The position numbers and the translations under genes were made by a program. DNA of 64,000 nucleotides, taken from NCBI GenBank assembly GCA_947500435.1, contig CANMRV010000004.1:558001-622000 (forward strand). Reading direction: 5' to 3'. The stretch comes from an uncultured Flavobacteriaceae bacterium (lineage in GTDB: Bacteria; Bacteroidota; Bacteroidia; Flavobacteriales; Flavobacteriaceae). How positions within the stretch are numbered: position 1 is the first letter of the stretch; the number at the start of each line of letters is the position of its first letter. The notes under the pieces were generated by a model. That model was not told the origin of the DNA, made no database searches, and worked only from the letters and a program-made list of their open reading frames with translations. Below are positions 44,066 to 51,955 of the stretch, in pieces.

Positions 44066-44767
44066 TTAATGAGCATCTTCCTTTAAAAAGTCACCAAAAT
44101 TTGCCTTAAATCGATTTAATCTTGGAATTGAAACATTGGTGATGTAAGAGTTATTAGGATGCTTTTTTTCATAGTCCTGATGGTAGTCTTCAGCTATCCA
44201 GAATTTTCCAAAGGCGGTTACCTCAGTTGTAATGGGGTCACCATCATATACATTTTGTTCTTTCAAAGCTCCAATATAAGCTTCAATAATTTTCTTTTCC
44301 TCTTCATTTTTGTAGAAAGCAACTGATCTATATTGAGGTCCTCTATCGGGTCCTTGTCTGTTTAAAGTAGTTGGGTCATGTGAACCAAAAAAGACTTGAA
44401 CCAATGCAGTAAAGGAAATCACTTTTGGATCGTAATATACTTCTACAGCTTCTGCATGGCTTGTTAGTCCCGCACCTACTTGTTGGTATGTTGGATTATC
44501 TTCTGTGCCACCGGCATAGCCTGAAACAGCTTCTTTAACTCCTTTTACACTTTCAAAAATTGCTTCCACACACCAGAAACAACCACTTGCAAAATAGGCA
44601 GTTTCGTATTTGCTCAAATCTTCTTGAGAAAGTTTGGCGATTTCTTTTTTGGTTTCTTTTCTCGCTTCTGTTTTTTCCTTCTTTTCATTGGACTGACAAC
44701 TTGTGGATACTAATAATACTAGTGCTAAAAGGCTTGTTTTTAAAGTATTCATACTTTTCAATTTCAT
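44066..44767 (-). CDS. msrA: Peptide-methionine (S)-S-oxide reductase MsrA (lipoprotein)
   Basis: MsrA repairs oxidised methionine in proteins. The active-site motif SGCFWCVEAIF lies at 61-71 with nucleophile Cys63. Also present are AVSGYAGGTEDNPTYQQV, HAEAVEVYYDP, FFGSHDPTTLNRQGPD and YRSVAFY, then the C-terminal AEDYHQDY. This copy is exported: it has a lipoprotein signal (LALVLLVSTSC, Cys24) followed by a charged linker rich in Lys and Glu (25-47). So it likely protects envelope proteins. It is 233 residues, longer than cytoplasmic forms because of the anchor. No msrB is adjacent. Confidence 0.95.
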   Translation of the reverse strand: MKLKSMNTLKTSLLALVLLVSTSCQSNEKKEKTEARKETKKEIAKLSQEDLSKYETAYFASGCFWCVEAIFESVKGVKEAVSGYAGGTEDNPTYQQVGAGLTSHAEAVEVYYDPKVISFTALVQVFFGSHDPTTLNRQGPDRGPQYRSVAFYKNEEEKKIIEAYIGALKEQNVYDGDPITTEVTAFGKFWIAEDYHQDYEKKHPNNSYITNVSIPRLNRFKANFGDFLKEDAH

Positions 44768-44842
44768 GATTTGTTGCTCAATTTACAAACTCCTTACGTT
44801 TTCAAGGGTTAAAAAGTGTTAACATATAGGCATATCAACATG

Positions 44843-44873
44843 AAAAAACCTCGCGGTAGGGCGAGGTTTTTTT
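44843..44873. terminator. Terminator after the malectin-type lipoprotein gene
   Basis: AAAAAACCTCGC (44843-44854) pairs perfectly with GCGAGGTTTTTT (44861-44872) around a 6-nt loop. The A and T tracts make it usable in both directions; it lies 37 nt after the stop of the minus-strand gene 44911-45897. Confidence 0.9.
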
Positions 44874-44910
44874 ATTTACATGGAAGCCACTACAAAAGCA
44901 GCTCTAATTG

Positions 44911-45897
44911 CTAAGGGTTAATAGTACCGTTACCAAAAATTTCGATTGCTGACACTTTAGGTCGGTCTACAGCTTCTATAAAATCAATATTTAAAACACC
45001 ATCGGTAACTTCAATATCATACATCCTTGTGATTGCCATTGCAGCGCCTCCGGCTTGTTTAAAAATATCGAAAGAATTAAGAATGGCCTGTTCCTCTAGT
45101 TTCATATCAAAAATTCTACTATTAGCTCCACCATCTAACATTTCATCGTTTGGTGCACCCCAAAAGATTTCAGCGAAATATAACTTAACAGTGTATGTTC
45201 CATTTTCAATTGGTATTACATAAGAAAAGGGTCTTGGTATACCGGTTGATAGAGAAACACGTTCGGTAAGGTAGATTTCATCAAGATCGGTGTTTGCTAT
45301 CTCAGTGACATTAGAATTTGTATAAGCCTCAGTATTACCAACAAAATATTGATCTTCTAAGAATGTAAGACCCCCTATGGTTACTTCTCCTCCTCCTGCA
45401 TTGAATCTTAATATAGTCGGACCAACAGGTGTAGTAGATTCTTCTGCATCTGGATCGGCGGGACAACCATCAAGAAAAGGAATGCCTGCTTCATTTGGGC
45501 AAGTGTCATCTGCGTCAGTAATGCCATCACCGTCTGCATCTGGGCAGCCATCTAACTCCGCAACACCAGCTTCATTAGGGCAAGAGTCATCTGAATCAGA
45601 AACCCCGTCACCATCTGCATCTGGACAACCTGCTAGGTCGGCAAGACCAGCTTCATTAGGGCAAGTATCGTCTTTATCAGCAATCCCATCAGCGTCGCCA
45701 TCCGGGCAACCTGCTAGGGCAGCAAGACCAGCCTCATTAGGGCAAGTATCATCTTTATCAGGAACTCCGTCGCCGTCAGCATCAGCATCAACTTCAACAA
45801 TAGGGTCCGGGTCATCACTTCCGCATGAAACAGAAATGATAGCTAGGGAAAAAAGCAAAACCAGTAATTTCATTTTTGAAAAAACAATTCTTTTCAT
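44911..45897 (-). CDS. Lipoprotein with four thrombospondin type 3 repeats and a malectin domain
   Basis: A 328-residue lipoprotein (signal LFSLAIISVSC, Cys25). Residues 39-146 are four 27-residue calcium-binding thrombospondin type 3 units, each with DxDxDGxxDxDDxCPNEAG and a closing GCP. They form a stiff Asp-rich stalk. Residues about 158-325 are a malectin-like carbohydrate-binding domain (ILRFNAGGGEV, YTVKLYFAEIFWG, IFDMKLEEQAILNSFDIF, VDRPKVSAIEIFG). It should present a sugar-binding head at the cell surface, stabilised by calcium. It is monocistronic, with a strong terminator 37 nt downstream and an AT-rich 280 nt promoter region shared with the divergent M23 gene. Confidence 0.9.
   Translation of the reverse strand: MKRIVFSKMKLLVLLFSLAIISVSCGSDDPDPIVEVDADADGDGVPDKDDTCPNEAGLAALAGCPDGDADGIADKDDTCPNEAGLADLAGCPDADGDGVSDSDDSCPNEAGVAELDGCPDADGDGITDADDTCPNEAGIPFLDGCPADPDAEESTTPVGPTILRFNAGGGEVTIGGLTFLEDQYFVGNTEAYTNSNVTEIANTDLDEIYLTERVSLSTGIPRPFSYVIPIENGTYTVKLYFAEIFWGAPNDEMLDGGANSRIFDMKLEEQAILNSFDIFKQAGGAAMAITRMYDIEVTDGVLNIDFIEAVDRPKVSAIEIFGNGTINP
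45460..45783 (-). repeat. Four tandem 81-nt units encoding thrombospondin type 3 repeats
   Basis: The 27-codon unit occurs four times head to tail. Units 1 and 2 are most alike at the DNA level (shared CTTCATTAGGGCAAGTATC and similar), which suggests recent duplication and possible copy-number change between strains. Confidence 0.85.
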
Positions 45898-46178
45898 AAT
45901 AGTGTAGTTTTGGGTTTAATTTATTTTCTTTTTCAAACTTAATTAAGTCACAATCTATTTAAAACCACTAGTGTCGACAAGAAATTAGAAAGATTCTCGA
46001 TTAACTGCTCTTTTTGATTTAAGACATTTTGACTTCTTTTAAAGTCTTTTAATAATTTAAAGTTAATACTAAATTAGGTTATAATCAATCGTTATAGATA
46101 AACGGCATTTCTTTTTTTAACAATTGACATTGATAAAACCCTACATTTATTGTCAACTTTGAAATATAGATAAAGTGT

Positions 46179-46856
46179 ATGATTTCTAGGTTTAAAGAAC
46201 ATTTAAACAAAAGGGAAGACACTATTTCTCCTTTGGATGAGCTGATTTCCTTAGATTCATTTTGCCCTTTGGATTTGAGTGTTTTTAACTCTGATTTAGA
46301 TTTGATTGAAATTACCGACCCTAAGACTTGTCAACAGTATATTGATAGTCAGCTTGAAAAGCATAATTCAAAGGTTGCCTATGGAGGGTATTTGGAAAGA
46401 CGAAATCTATATAGTGATAAATCAAGCTTTTCAAAGCAAGAGATTTTCAGAAATATACACTTAGGCATTGATTTTTGGACTACCGCTGGAACAAAAGTAA
46501 TAGCACCTTTAAAGGGAAAGATTCACAGCTTTCAAAATAATAGTGCAATTGGAGACTATGGTCCGACAATAATTCTACAACATGAACTAGAAGGATTCAG
46601 GTTCCATACCCTTTATGGTCACCTATCTTTAGAATCAATAGAGAGTATTAGAATTGGTCAAGAATTCGAAAAAGGAAGTGTTTTGGGAACTTTGGGTACC
46701 CCAGATATCAATGTGAACTATGCTCCTCATCTACATTTTCAAATTATCATTGATATGGAGGGAATGAATGGTGATTACCCTGGAGTTTGTTCCGAAGATA
46801 AATTGGAATTCTACACTCAAAACTGCCCAGACCCGAAGCTTCTCCTCAATTTCTAA
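46179..46856 (+). CDS. M23 family (LytM-type) metallopeptidase
   Basis: A 225-residue protein whose C-terminal part (residues 90-195) is a LytM/M23 peptidoglycan endopeptidase domain with all zinc ligands: HLGIDFW (94-100, His and Asp), YGHLS (146-150) and HLHFQI (184-189). This would cut peptide cross-links of peptidoglycan. I see no signal peptide or membrane helix: the first 90 residues are acidic and helical (LNKREDTISPLDELISLD), which is unusual for a wall enzyme. It may use another route or act on a cytoplasmic target. The promoter region is AT-rich, with a TTG and CAACTTTG suggestive of a -33/-7 pair at about 46127-46160. Confidence 0.87.
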   Translation: MISRFKEHLNKREDTISPLDELISLDSFCPLDLSVFNSDLDLIEITDPKTCQQYIDSQLEKHNSKVAYGGYLERRNLYSDKSSFSKQEIFRNIHLGIDFWTTAGTKVIAPLKGKIHSFQNNSAIGDYGPTIILQHELEGFRFHTLYGHLSLESIESIRIGQEFEKGSVLGTLGTPDINVNYAPHLHFQIIIDMEGMNGDYPGVCSEDKLEFYTQNCPDPKLLLNF

Positions 46857-46873
46857 GGATTTTATCTCGATAA

Positions 46874-46991
46874 AAAACACGTCCTTTCGGTGAAGTGAAA
46901 ATGAAAACCCTTCCCTTCGTCGAGCCTTTTTTACATTTTGTCCTAAGTTTCGCTACATACCGAAAATATAAGGTTTTTCGACGAATCAAGA
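46874..46991 (+). promoter_or_regulatory. Conserved noncoding leader of the small exported basic protein, copy 1
   Basis: This stretch before the gene at 47041 aligns by eye with 61596-61714, the region before the paralogous gene at 61776. Shared blocks are CGGTGAAGTG / CGGTAAGGTG, TCGA, TTTT-TACA-TTT, CCTAA-TTT, TACCGAAAA, ATAAGG and TTTTC..CGA. About two thirds of positions match over the best 73 nt (46918-46991). CGAAAA (46961-46966) can pair with TTTTCG (46975-46980), leaving ATAAGG in the loop. It may be a promoter with operator, or a structured 5' UTR. Confidence 0.6.
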
Positions 46992-47040
46992 CCCCTCAAA
47001 ATGCACATGCGCTAGTTATACTAATAACAAATCGCAAGAC

Positions 47041-47292
47041 ATGAAATCAATACTTACTATATTATTTGTTCTTTTTATCGGAGTCGCTGCTCAAGCTCAA
47101 TCTTCTGTTGTTGACACTAAAGAAGAAGTTAAAGTAGAAACAATCGAGATGGGTATTGTTACGACTACTCAAACTAAAGAAGTTGTTTCAGAAAAGAATA
47201 CTGAAGTTGCGCGTTTGTACAAGTTCAAAAACTCTAGAATAAAAAAGGCTTTGAAATTCACTACAAAAAGAAATAAAGCTAAAATGGCTTAA
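47041..47292 (+). CDS. Small exported protein with conserved basic C-terminus, paralogue 1
   Basis: The 83-residue precursor has a signal peptide (SILTILFVLFIGVAAQAQ) and a mature part of about 64 residues. The middle is acidic and variable (VDTKEEVKVETIEMG), while the last 30 residues are strongly basic and nearly identical to the protein encoded at 61776-62063: EVARLYKFKNSRIKKAL then F.TKRN.AK.A. I do not recognise a named family. The C-terminus could bind a polyanion such as DNA, RNA or teichoic-like or LPS phosphate, or be a peptide signal; this is inference. It has its own conserved leader (46874-46991) and stands alone between the M23 gene and a convergent esterase. Confidence 0.8.
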   Translation: MKSILTILFVLFIGVAAQAQSSVVDTKEEVKVETIEMGIVTTTQTKEVVSEKNTEVARLYKFKNSRIKKALKFTTKRNKAKMA

Positions 47293-47303
47293 TGATAATT
47301 AGC

Positions 47304-48002
47304 TCAAAGCAATCCTTCAAGAATGACCCAAACATTTTCTCTTACAATTTTCTGTCCCTCAGCAGTAGGATGAATTCCATCAGGTAAATTTAAATCCGGA
47401 TTTCCGGCAACACCATCTAATAAAAAGGGAATCAATTGTAAATTATTTTTTTTTGCTAAATCAGGAAAAATGGTCCTGAACTCTTTTGTGTATTCTTGTC
47501 CCATGTTTGGCGGAATTTGCATTCCGGCCAATATAATTTTGGTTTCCGAATTCTTTTCACGAACAGCATCAATAATTGTTTGAAGATTGTTTCTGGTTTC
47601 ATCCAAAGGAATTCCTCTTAAACCATCATTCGCTCCTAGTTCCAAAACAAAAATGTCAACCTTCTGCTTTAAGACCCAACTCAAGCGGTTTTTACCCCCG
47701 GCTGTCGTTTCTCCGCTGAGTCCCGCGTTGATAACTGTGTATTTTAGCTCTAAAGAATCCAATCTATCTTGAATTAATGAGGGGAAAGATTCTTTAGTGT
47801 CTAAACCATATCCAGCCGTTAAACTGTTTCCGAAGAACAAAATCGTTTTTTCGCTTGATATTTCCGAAATTTCATTTTCAATTTCGGTTTTAGCTTTAAG
47901 TTCATTAGGTGATTGCTCCTCTGTTTTTTTTGAGGTGGAATTCCCGCAGGAAATCATCCCTAGAAAAACAAAAAAATAACTAAATTTTAAGAAGATGCGC
48001 AT
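47304..48002 (-). CDS. TesA-like SGNH arylesterase/lysophospholipase lipoprotein
   Basis: A 232-residue lipoprotein (signal FFVFLGMISC, Cys19) with the SGNH hydrolase of multifunctional esterase TesA. Motifs: ILFFGNSLTAGYGLD (54-68, nucleophile Ser60, with GNS instead of GDS), INAGLSGETTAGG, ELGANDGLRG with the Asn and DGIHPTAEGQ with Asp and His. It hydrolyses acyl esters in the periplasm. The divergent gene pair at 48069-51301 encodes an ABC exporter of the YbbA/YbbP type, the same neighbours as tesA in E. coli, which strengthens the call. Confidence 0.93.
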   Translation of the reverse strand: MRIFLKFSYFFVFLGMISCGNSTSKKTEEQSPNELKAKTEIENEISEISSEKTILFFGNSLTAGYGLDTKESFPSLIQDRLDSLELKYTVINAGLSGETTAGGKNRLSWVLKQKVDIFVLELGANDGLRGIPLDETRNNLQTIIDAVREKNSETKIILAGMQIPPNMGQEYTKEFRTIFPDLAKKNNLQLIPFLLDGVAGNPDLNLPDGIHPTAEGQKIVRENVWVILEGLL

Positions 48003-48068
48003 AACGGTAAGGTCTATTTATCAGAATCATTTCCTTATTTTGCAATTTGCTATCGGAAACTGAGAATT

Positions 48069-48758
48069 ATGACAAAGATATTAAACGTTCGCAACTTGGG
48101 GAAGACCTATACGAGTGGTTCGAAACGATTGACCGTATTAGATGACATTTCATTTGATGTTGAGGCTGGTGCAACCTTTTCTATTGTTGGTCCATCAGGT
48201 AGTGGCAAAACAACTTTACTTGGTCTTTGCGCAGGTCTAGATAATGCCGATACAGGAAGCGTAGAACTTTGCGGTACCGTTTTGGACACTCTTAACGAAG
48301 ATGAAAGGGCTCTTTTACGGAATAAAAATATCGGTTTTATTTTTCAAGATTTTCAACTACTTCCAACACTAACGGCACTAGAGAATGTGAGTGTTCCGCT
48401 TGAATTACAAGGAAAAAAAAATGCGTCTGCCGTTGCCAAAGAACTTTTGCAGAAAGTTGGATTGGGCGAACGCACCCATCATTACCCTTCGCAGCTTTCA
48501 GGAGGAGAGCAACAACGTGTGGCCTTAGCAAGAGCGTTTTCGAACAAGCCTTCTTTACTTTTTGCAGATGAGCCTACCGGAAATTTAGATGAGGATACTG
48601 GTGAAAAAGTAATACAACTTCTTTTCGAATTGAATAAAGAGGCTGGAACAACTTTGGTCATTGTTACCCATGATTTGGATTTAGCCAAACGAACCCAACA
48701 TATATTGCGTTTAAAAGGCGGGAAGATACTAACCAACGAAACTACAACCGTATCGTGA
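48069..48758 (+). CDS. ABC transporter ATP-binding protein (YbbA/LolD type)
   Basis: A 229-residue ATPase with Walker A GPSGSGKTT (41-49), Q-loop FIFQDFQLLP, signature LSGGEQQR and Walker B LLFADEPTGNLDEDTG, then the H-loop VIVTHD. It belongs to the MacB/LolD-like ATPases that work with FtsX-type permeases rather than importers. The permease gene starts within its stop codon (GTGA overlap at 48755). In E. coli YbbA and YbbP flank TesA; here the TesA-like gene is divergent 66 nt away. Confidence 0.94.
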   Translation: MTKILNVRNLGKTYTSGSKRLTVLDDISFDVEAGATFSIVGPSGSGKTTLLGLCAGLDNADTGSVELCGTVLDTLNEDERALLRNKNIGFIFQDFQLLPTLTALENVSVPLELQGKKNASAVAKELLQKVGLGERTHHYPSQLSGGEQQRVALARAFSNKPSLLFADEPTGNLDEDTGEKVIQLLFELNKEAGTTLVIVTHDLDLAKRTQHILRLKGGKILTNETTTVS

Positions 48759-51301
48759 GCGACCGTCCGATAGTTTCAAAAGCTAGTTTTAGCTGGATTT
48801 TAAAAATGGCATGGCGCGATGGTAAGGCTAGCGGAAAGCGTTTGTTGCTATTTATGGCCTCCATTATTTTGGGTATTGCCGCAGTTGTCTCCATACAGTC
48901 CTTTAGCCAAAACCTTAAAGACAATATTGCCCTTCAGTCAAAAGAATTGATGGGAGCGGACTATATTATAGACAGTAATCAGCTTCCGACGGAGAAAGTG
49001 CAGAAGATAATAGATTCGTTAGGTGCTGGTGGGAGAGAGGTCAGTTTTGCATCCATGGCGGCTTTTCCAAAAAGTGGCGCAACTAAATTGGTTCAAGTTC
49101 GTGGTATTGAAGGGGGATTTCCTTTGTACGGAGAACTAGAAACAGTTCCAGTAACGGCATCAGATGATTACCAAATTAAGAATGGAGCTCTAGTAGATGC
49201 TACTCTGATGTTGCAATACAAGTTAAAAACTGGTGATAGTGTGAAAGTGGGGGAATTGACATTTCCTATTATTGGTTCTGTTGTTTCAGCCCCAGGAAGC
49301 AATGCCATTTCAACAACAGTCGCTCCTCCAATAATTTTGCCTTTTGGATTTATCAAGAACACAGGACTGTTACAAACTGGAAGTCGATATAAATACAACT
49401 ATTATTTTAAAGCTGAACCAGGCTATGATGTTGAGGCTTTGGATGAGGAGCTTGACCCCATTTTGGATGCTGAAAATGCAGATTTTGATTCTCATATGTC
49501 TGTAAGTCAGCGCCTCGGCAGACGTTATGAGAATTTTGCAAAGTTCTTGAATTTAGTGGCTTTTATTGCTCTTCTTTTGGGCTGTGTAGGCATTGCCAGT
49601 TCGGTACATATCTATATAAAGGAAAAGCTACGTGGCATTGCCGTTCTCAAATGCATGGGTGCTACCCGAAGACAAACCTTCCTGATATACCTTGTGCAAA
49701 TTACCGGATTGGGATTATTAGGAGGGATTGTCGGAACACTCTTAGGGATAGGGCTTCAACAAGCCTTCCCCTTGCTTTTACAAGAATTTCTCCCTTTTAG
49801 TGTAGAGATTACTACATCTTTACAGCCCATGGTTATGGGCTTGTTATTAGGTATTTTCATGTCGGTTTTGTTTGCTTTACTACCTCTTTTATCTACTTGG
49901 TATGTATCTCCGTTAGAGGTGCTGCGCGTTCAAGAAGGAAATCCTGTGCAGCTGCAAAGAGCTGGGGTTTTTGTTTTGTTGGGAATCATGGCATTTATCT
50001 ATTTCTTTTCACTGTGGCTTCTTAAAGATAGCCGCTATGCCATGGCTTTTGTATTTGCCATTGTGGTAACCTTTTCCATTTTAGCTGGTGTTGCGACTTT
50101 GTTCATGAGGGCAATAAAAAAATATTTTCCCACTTCATGGGGATTCACAGCCCGAACGAGTCTTTTAAATCTTTTTCGGCCAAACAACCAAACCATGGTT
50201 TTGATATTAGCCATTGGTGTAGGTTCGTTTTTGATAAGTACATTATATTTTACCAAAGATATTTTATTGGCAAAAGCAACGTTGGAAGCCAATATGAAGA
50301 ACCCCAATATCATTTTGTTGGACATACAAACGAACCAGAAGGACGGTGTTGCAAAAACAATTGCACCTAAGGGATTACCGATTATTGATAATATTCCGAT
50401 TATTACCATGCGGATGAATAGTATCAAAGGAGTTCCTGTTAATGATTTGCGATTGGATACGACTTTGACCATGAAAAAGTGGATTCTCAATCATGAGTTT
50501 CGGGTGACCTATAGGGACTCCCTAATTGCTTCCGAGAAATTGGCTTCTGGGAATTTCAAAAACGACGTTCCTGAGAATGGACCCATTCCTATTTCCCTGT
50601 CGGATAATATTGCGAGTGATGCACAGGTAGTTATTGGTGATACGATAGTTTTTAACGTACAAGGGGTTTTGATGGAAACTACAGTAGGAAGTATTAGAAC
50701 CGTTGATTGGGGTCGTATGCAATTGAACTTTTCTGTTGTGTTTCCTGAAGGTGTACTTGAGGAGGCTCCTCAATTTCATGTAATTACCACAAAAGCACCA
50801 GACGAAAAAACATCGGCTCAGTTACAAAGAGAATTGGTAAGTAAGTTTCCAAATGTTTCCGTAATCGATTTACGCCAGGTTTTGACACTTCTCCAAGGCA
50901 TTCTTGATAAGATTTCTTGGGTAATTAACTTTATGGCATTCTTTAGTATCCTAACAGGAATTATTGTGCTTATAGGTTCTGTACGAACAAGTAAATACCA
51001 ACGTATTAAAGAAAGTGTGCTGCTCAGAACACTAGGAGCAAAGAGCAATCAGATACTAAAAATTACTGCTTTGGAATATTTATACCTAGGAATTTTAGGT
51101 AGTGGTATTGGCATTCTTTTATCACTAGTTAGTGCCCAACTACTTGCATGGGTGGTTTTCGACTCTCCTTTTGTTCCCTCTTGGGTGCCTTTTGCAGTTT
51201 TACTTCCCGGAATTACTATCCTTGTGTTGCTGATAGGTTTAGGAAATAGCAGAAGTGTTTTGAATAGTCCACCTTTGGAAGTCTTGCGTAAAGAAGGGTG
51301 A
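48755..51301 (+). CDS. FtsX-like ABC transporter permease (YbbP type)
   Basis: An 848-residue inner-membrane permease with the YbbP arrangement of two FtsX units. One N-terminal helix (LLLFMASIILGIAAVVSIQSF) precedes a large periplasmic domain, followed by three-helix FtsX blocks (FLNLVAFIALLLGCVGIASS; GLGLLGGIVGTLLGIGL; VMGLLLGIFMSVLFALLPLL), central helices, a second periplasmic domain and a final FtsX block (INFMAFFSILTGIIVLIGSV). It starts with GTG overlapping the ATPase stop. It would move a lipophilic substrate or handle lipoprotein-like cargo in the envelope; the substrate is not known even for E. coli. Confidence 0.92.
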   Translation: MSDRPIVSKASFSWILKMAWRDGKASGKRLLLFMASIILGIAAVVSIQSFSQNLKDNIALQSKELMGADYIIDSNQLPTEKVQKIIDSLGAGGREVSFASMAAFPKSGATKLVQVRGIEGGFPLYGELETVPVTASDDYQIKNGALVDATLMLQYKLKTGDSVKVGELTFPIIGSVVSAPGSNAISTTVAPPIILPFGFIKNTGLLQTGSRYKYNYYFKAEPGYDVEALDEELDPILDAENADFDSHMSVSQRLGRRYENFAKFLNLVAFIALLLGCVGIASSVHIYIKEKLRGIAVLKCMGATRRQTFLIYLVQITGLGLLGGIVGTLLGIGLQQAFPLLLQEFLPFSVEITTSLQPMVMGLLLGIFMSVLFALLPLLSTWYVSPLEVLRVQEGNPVQLQRAGVFVLLGIMAFIYFFSLWLLKDSRYAMAFVFAIVVTFSILAGVATLFMRAIKKYFPTSWGFTARTSLLNLFRPNNQTMVLILAIGVGSFLISTLYFTKDILLAKATLEANMKNPNIILLDIQTNQKDGVAKTIAPKGLPIIDNIPIITMRMNSIKGVPVNDLRLDTTLTMKKWILNHEFRVTYRDSLIASEKLASGNFKNDVPENGPIPISLSDNIASDAQVVIGDTIVFNVQGVLMETTVGSIRTVDWGRMQLNFSVVFPEGVLEEAPQFHVITTKAPDEKTSAQLQRELVSKFPNVSVIDLRQVLTLLQGILDKISWVINFMAFFSILTGIIVLIGSVRTSKYQRIKESVLLRTLGAKSNQILKITALEYLYLGILGSGIGILLSLVSAQLLAWVVFDSPFVPSWVPFAVLLPGITILVLLIGLGNSRSVLNSPPLEVLRKEG

Positions 51302-51374
51302 TTCCTTGTTAAATTTTGGTCTGATAGGTTTAACGGATAATCCGTAAGATATTGGTTTTTAATAAAATTTATTT

Positions 51375-51917
51375 TCAATTTGCCTTTTCATAGGCTTCTT
51401 TTAACCACATCTTAAGTTCGTTATCAACTTCAGATGTTGAGGTGAGTTGAACACGATGTGTACACATGGTTCCAAACGGACCTGAATTTCCAAGGCGATT
51501 TGTTACCGGCTTATCTTTTAGTTTTAAACCCAAATCAATTCGTGTTTTGGTAGCAGGTTTAATAAGTGCAAATTGTTTTTTTCGTATTACACTTACACTA
51601 GTCTTTTTAGGAGTTGTTATCACGTCTTTGCCAAAATCGGAAACCACCGCAATCAATTTTTCGTAAATAGGAAGTAGGTCTTCTTTTCCTTTATATTGGG
51701 CAGTAACCAAATCATTAGCGTCTTGCGTATTTTCTTTTGATAAATGAATAATCGTATTGGCAAAGCCATGTGTAACGCCATGTTCGCCTTTTAAAAATTT
51801 CATTGCTTCGCCATGCTTGGCAAAGTTTTTTTGTTTCAGAATTGCTTTCCATTCCTCCAACGATTTTCCTGTTTTTTCAGGCATGTTACCAATCATGGTT
51901 TGTAGTACTTTGTCCAT
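51375..51917 (-). CDS. DUF4287/DUF5655 protein
   Basis: A 180-residue cytoplasmic protein. The N-terminal 65 residues are DUF4287 (TGKSLEEWKAILKQK, GVTHGFANTIIHLSKE) and the C-terminal part from about 75 is DUF5655 (YEKLIAVVSDFGKDVITTPKK, VSVIRKKQFALIKPATKTRI, LGLKLKD). Both are of unknown function; DUF5655 resembles the C-terminal domain of some restriction- or DNA-linked proteins but no catalytic motif is visible. It starts 38 nt from the stop of the M24 peptidase gene on the same strand. Confidence 0.85.
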   Translation of the reverse strand: MDKVLQTMIGNMPEKTGKSLEEWKAILKQKNFAKHGEAMKFLKGEHGVTHGFANTIIHLSKENTQDANDLVTAQYKGKEDLLPIYEKLIAVVSDFGKDVITTPKKTSVSVIRKKQFALIKPATKTRIDLGLKLKDKPVTNRLGNSGPFGTMCTHRVQLTSTSEVDNELKMWLKEAYEKAN

Positions 51918-51955
51918 AATTTTATGGGTTTAGGTGTTTGTTTATATGGAGAACT

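Noticed and set aside
45460..45783. Regular 81-nt tandem repeats as a possible CRISPR array
   Set aside because: The repeats are coding, have no unique spacers and keep the reading frame of a known protein repeat.
45377..45907. A 176-codon open frame on the plus strand rich in Ser, Ala, Gly, Gln and Pro
   Set aside because: It is the antisense of the thrombospondin type 3 repeats of the lipoprotein gene 44911-45897; its repeats only mirror the Asp-rich units.
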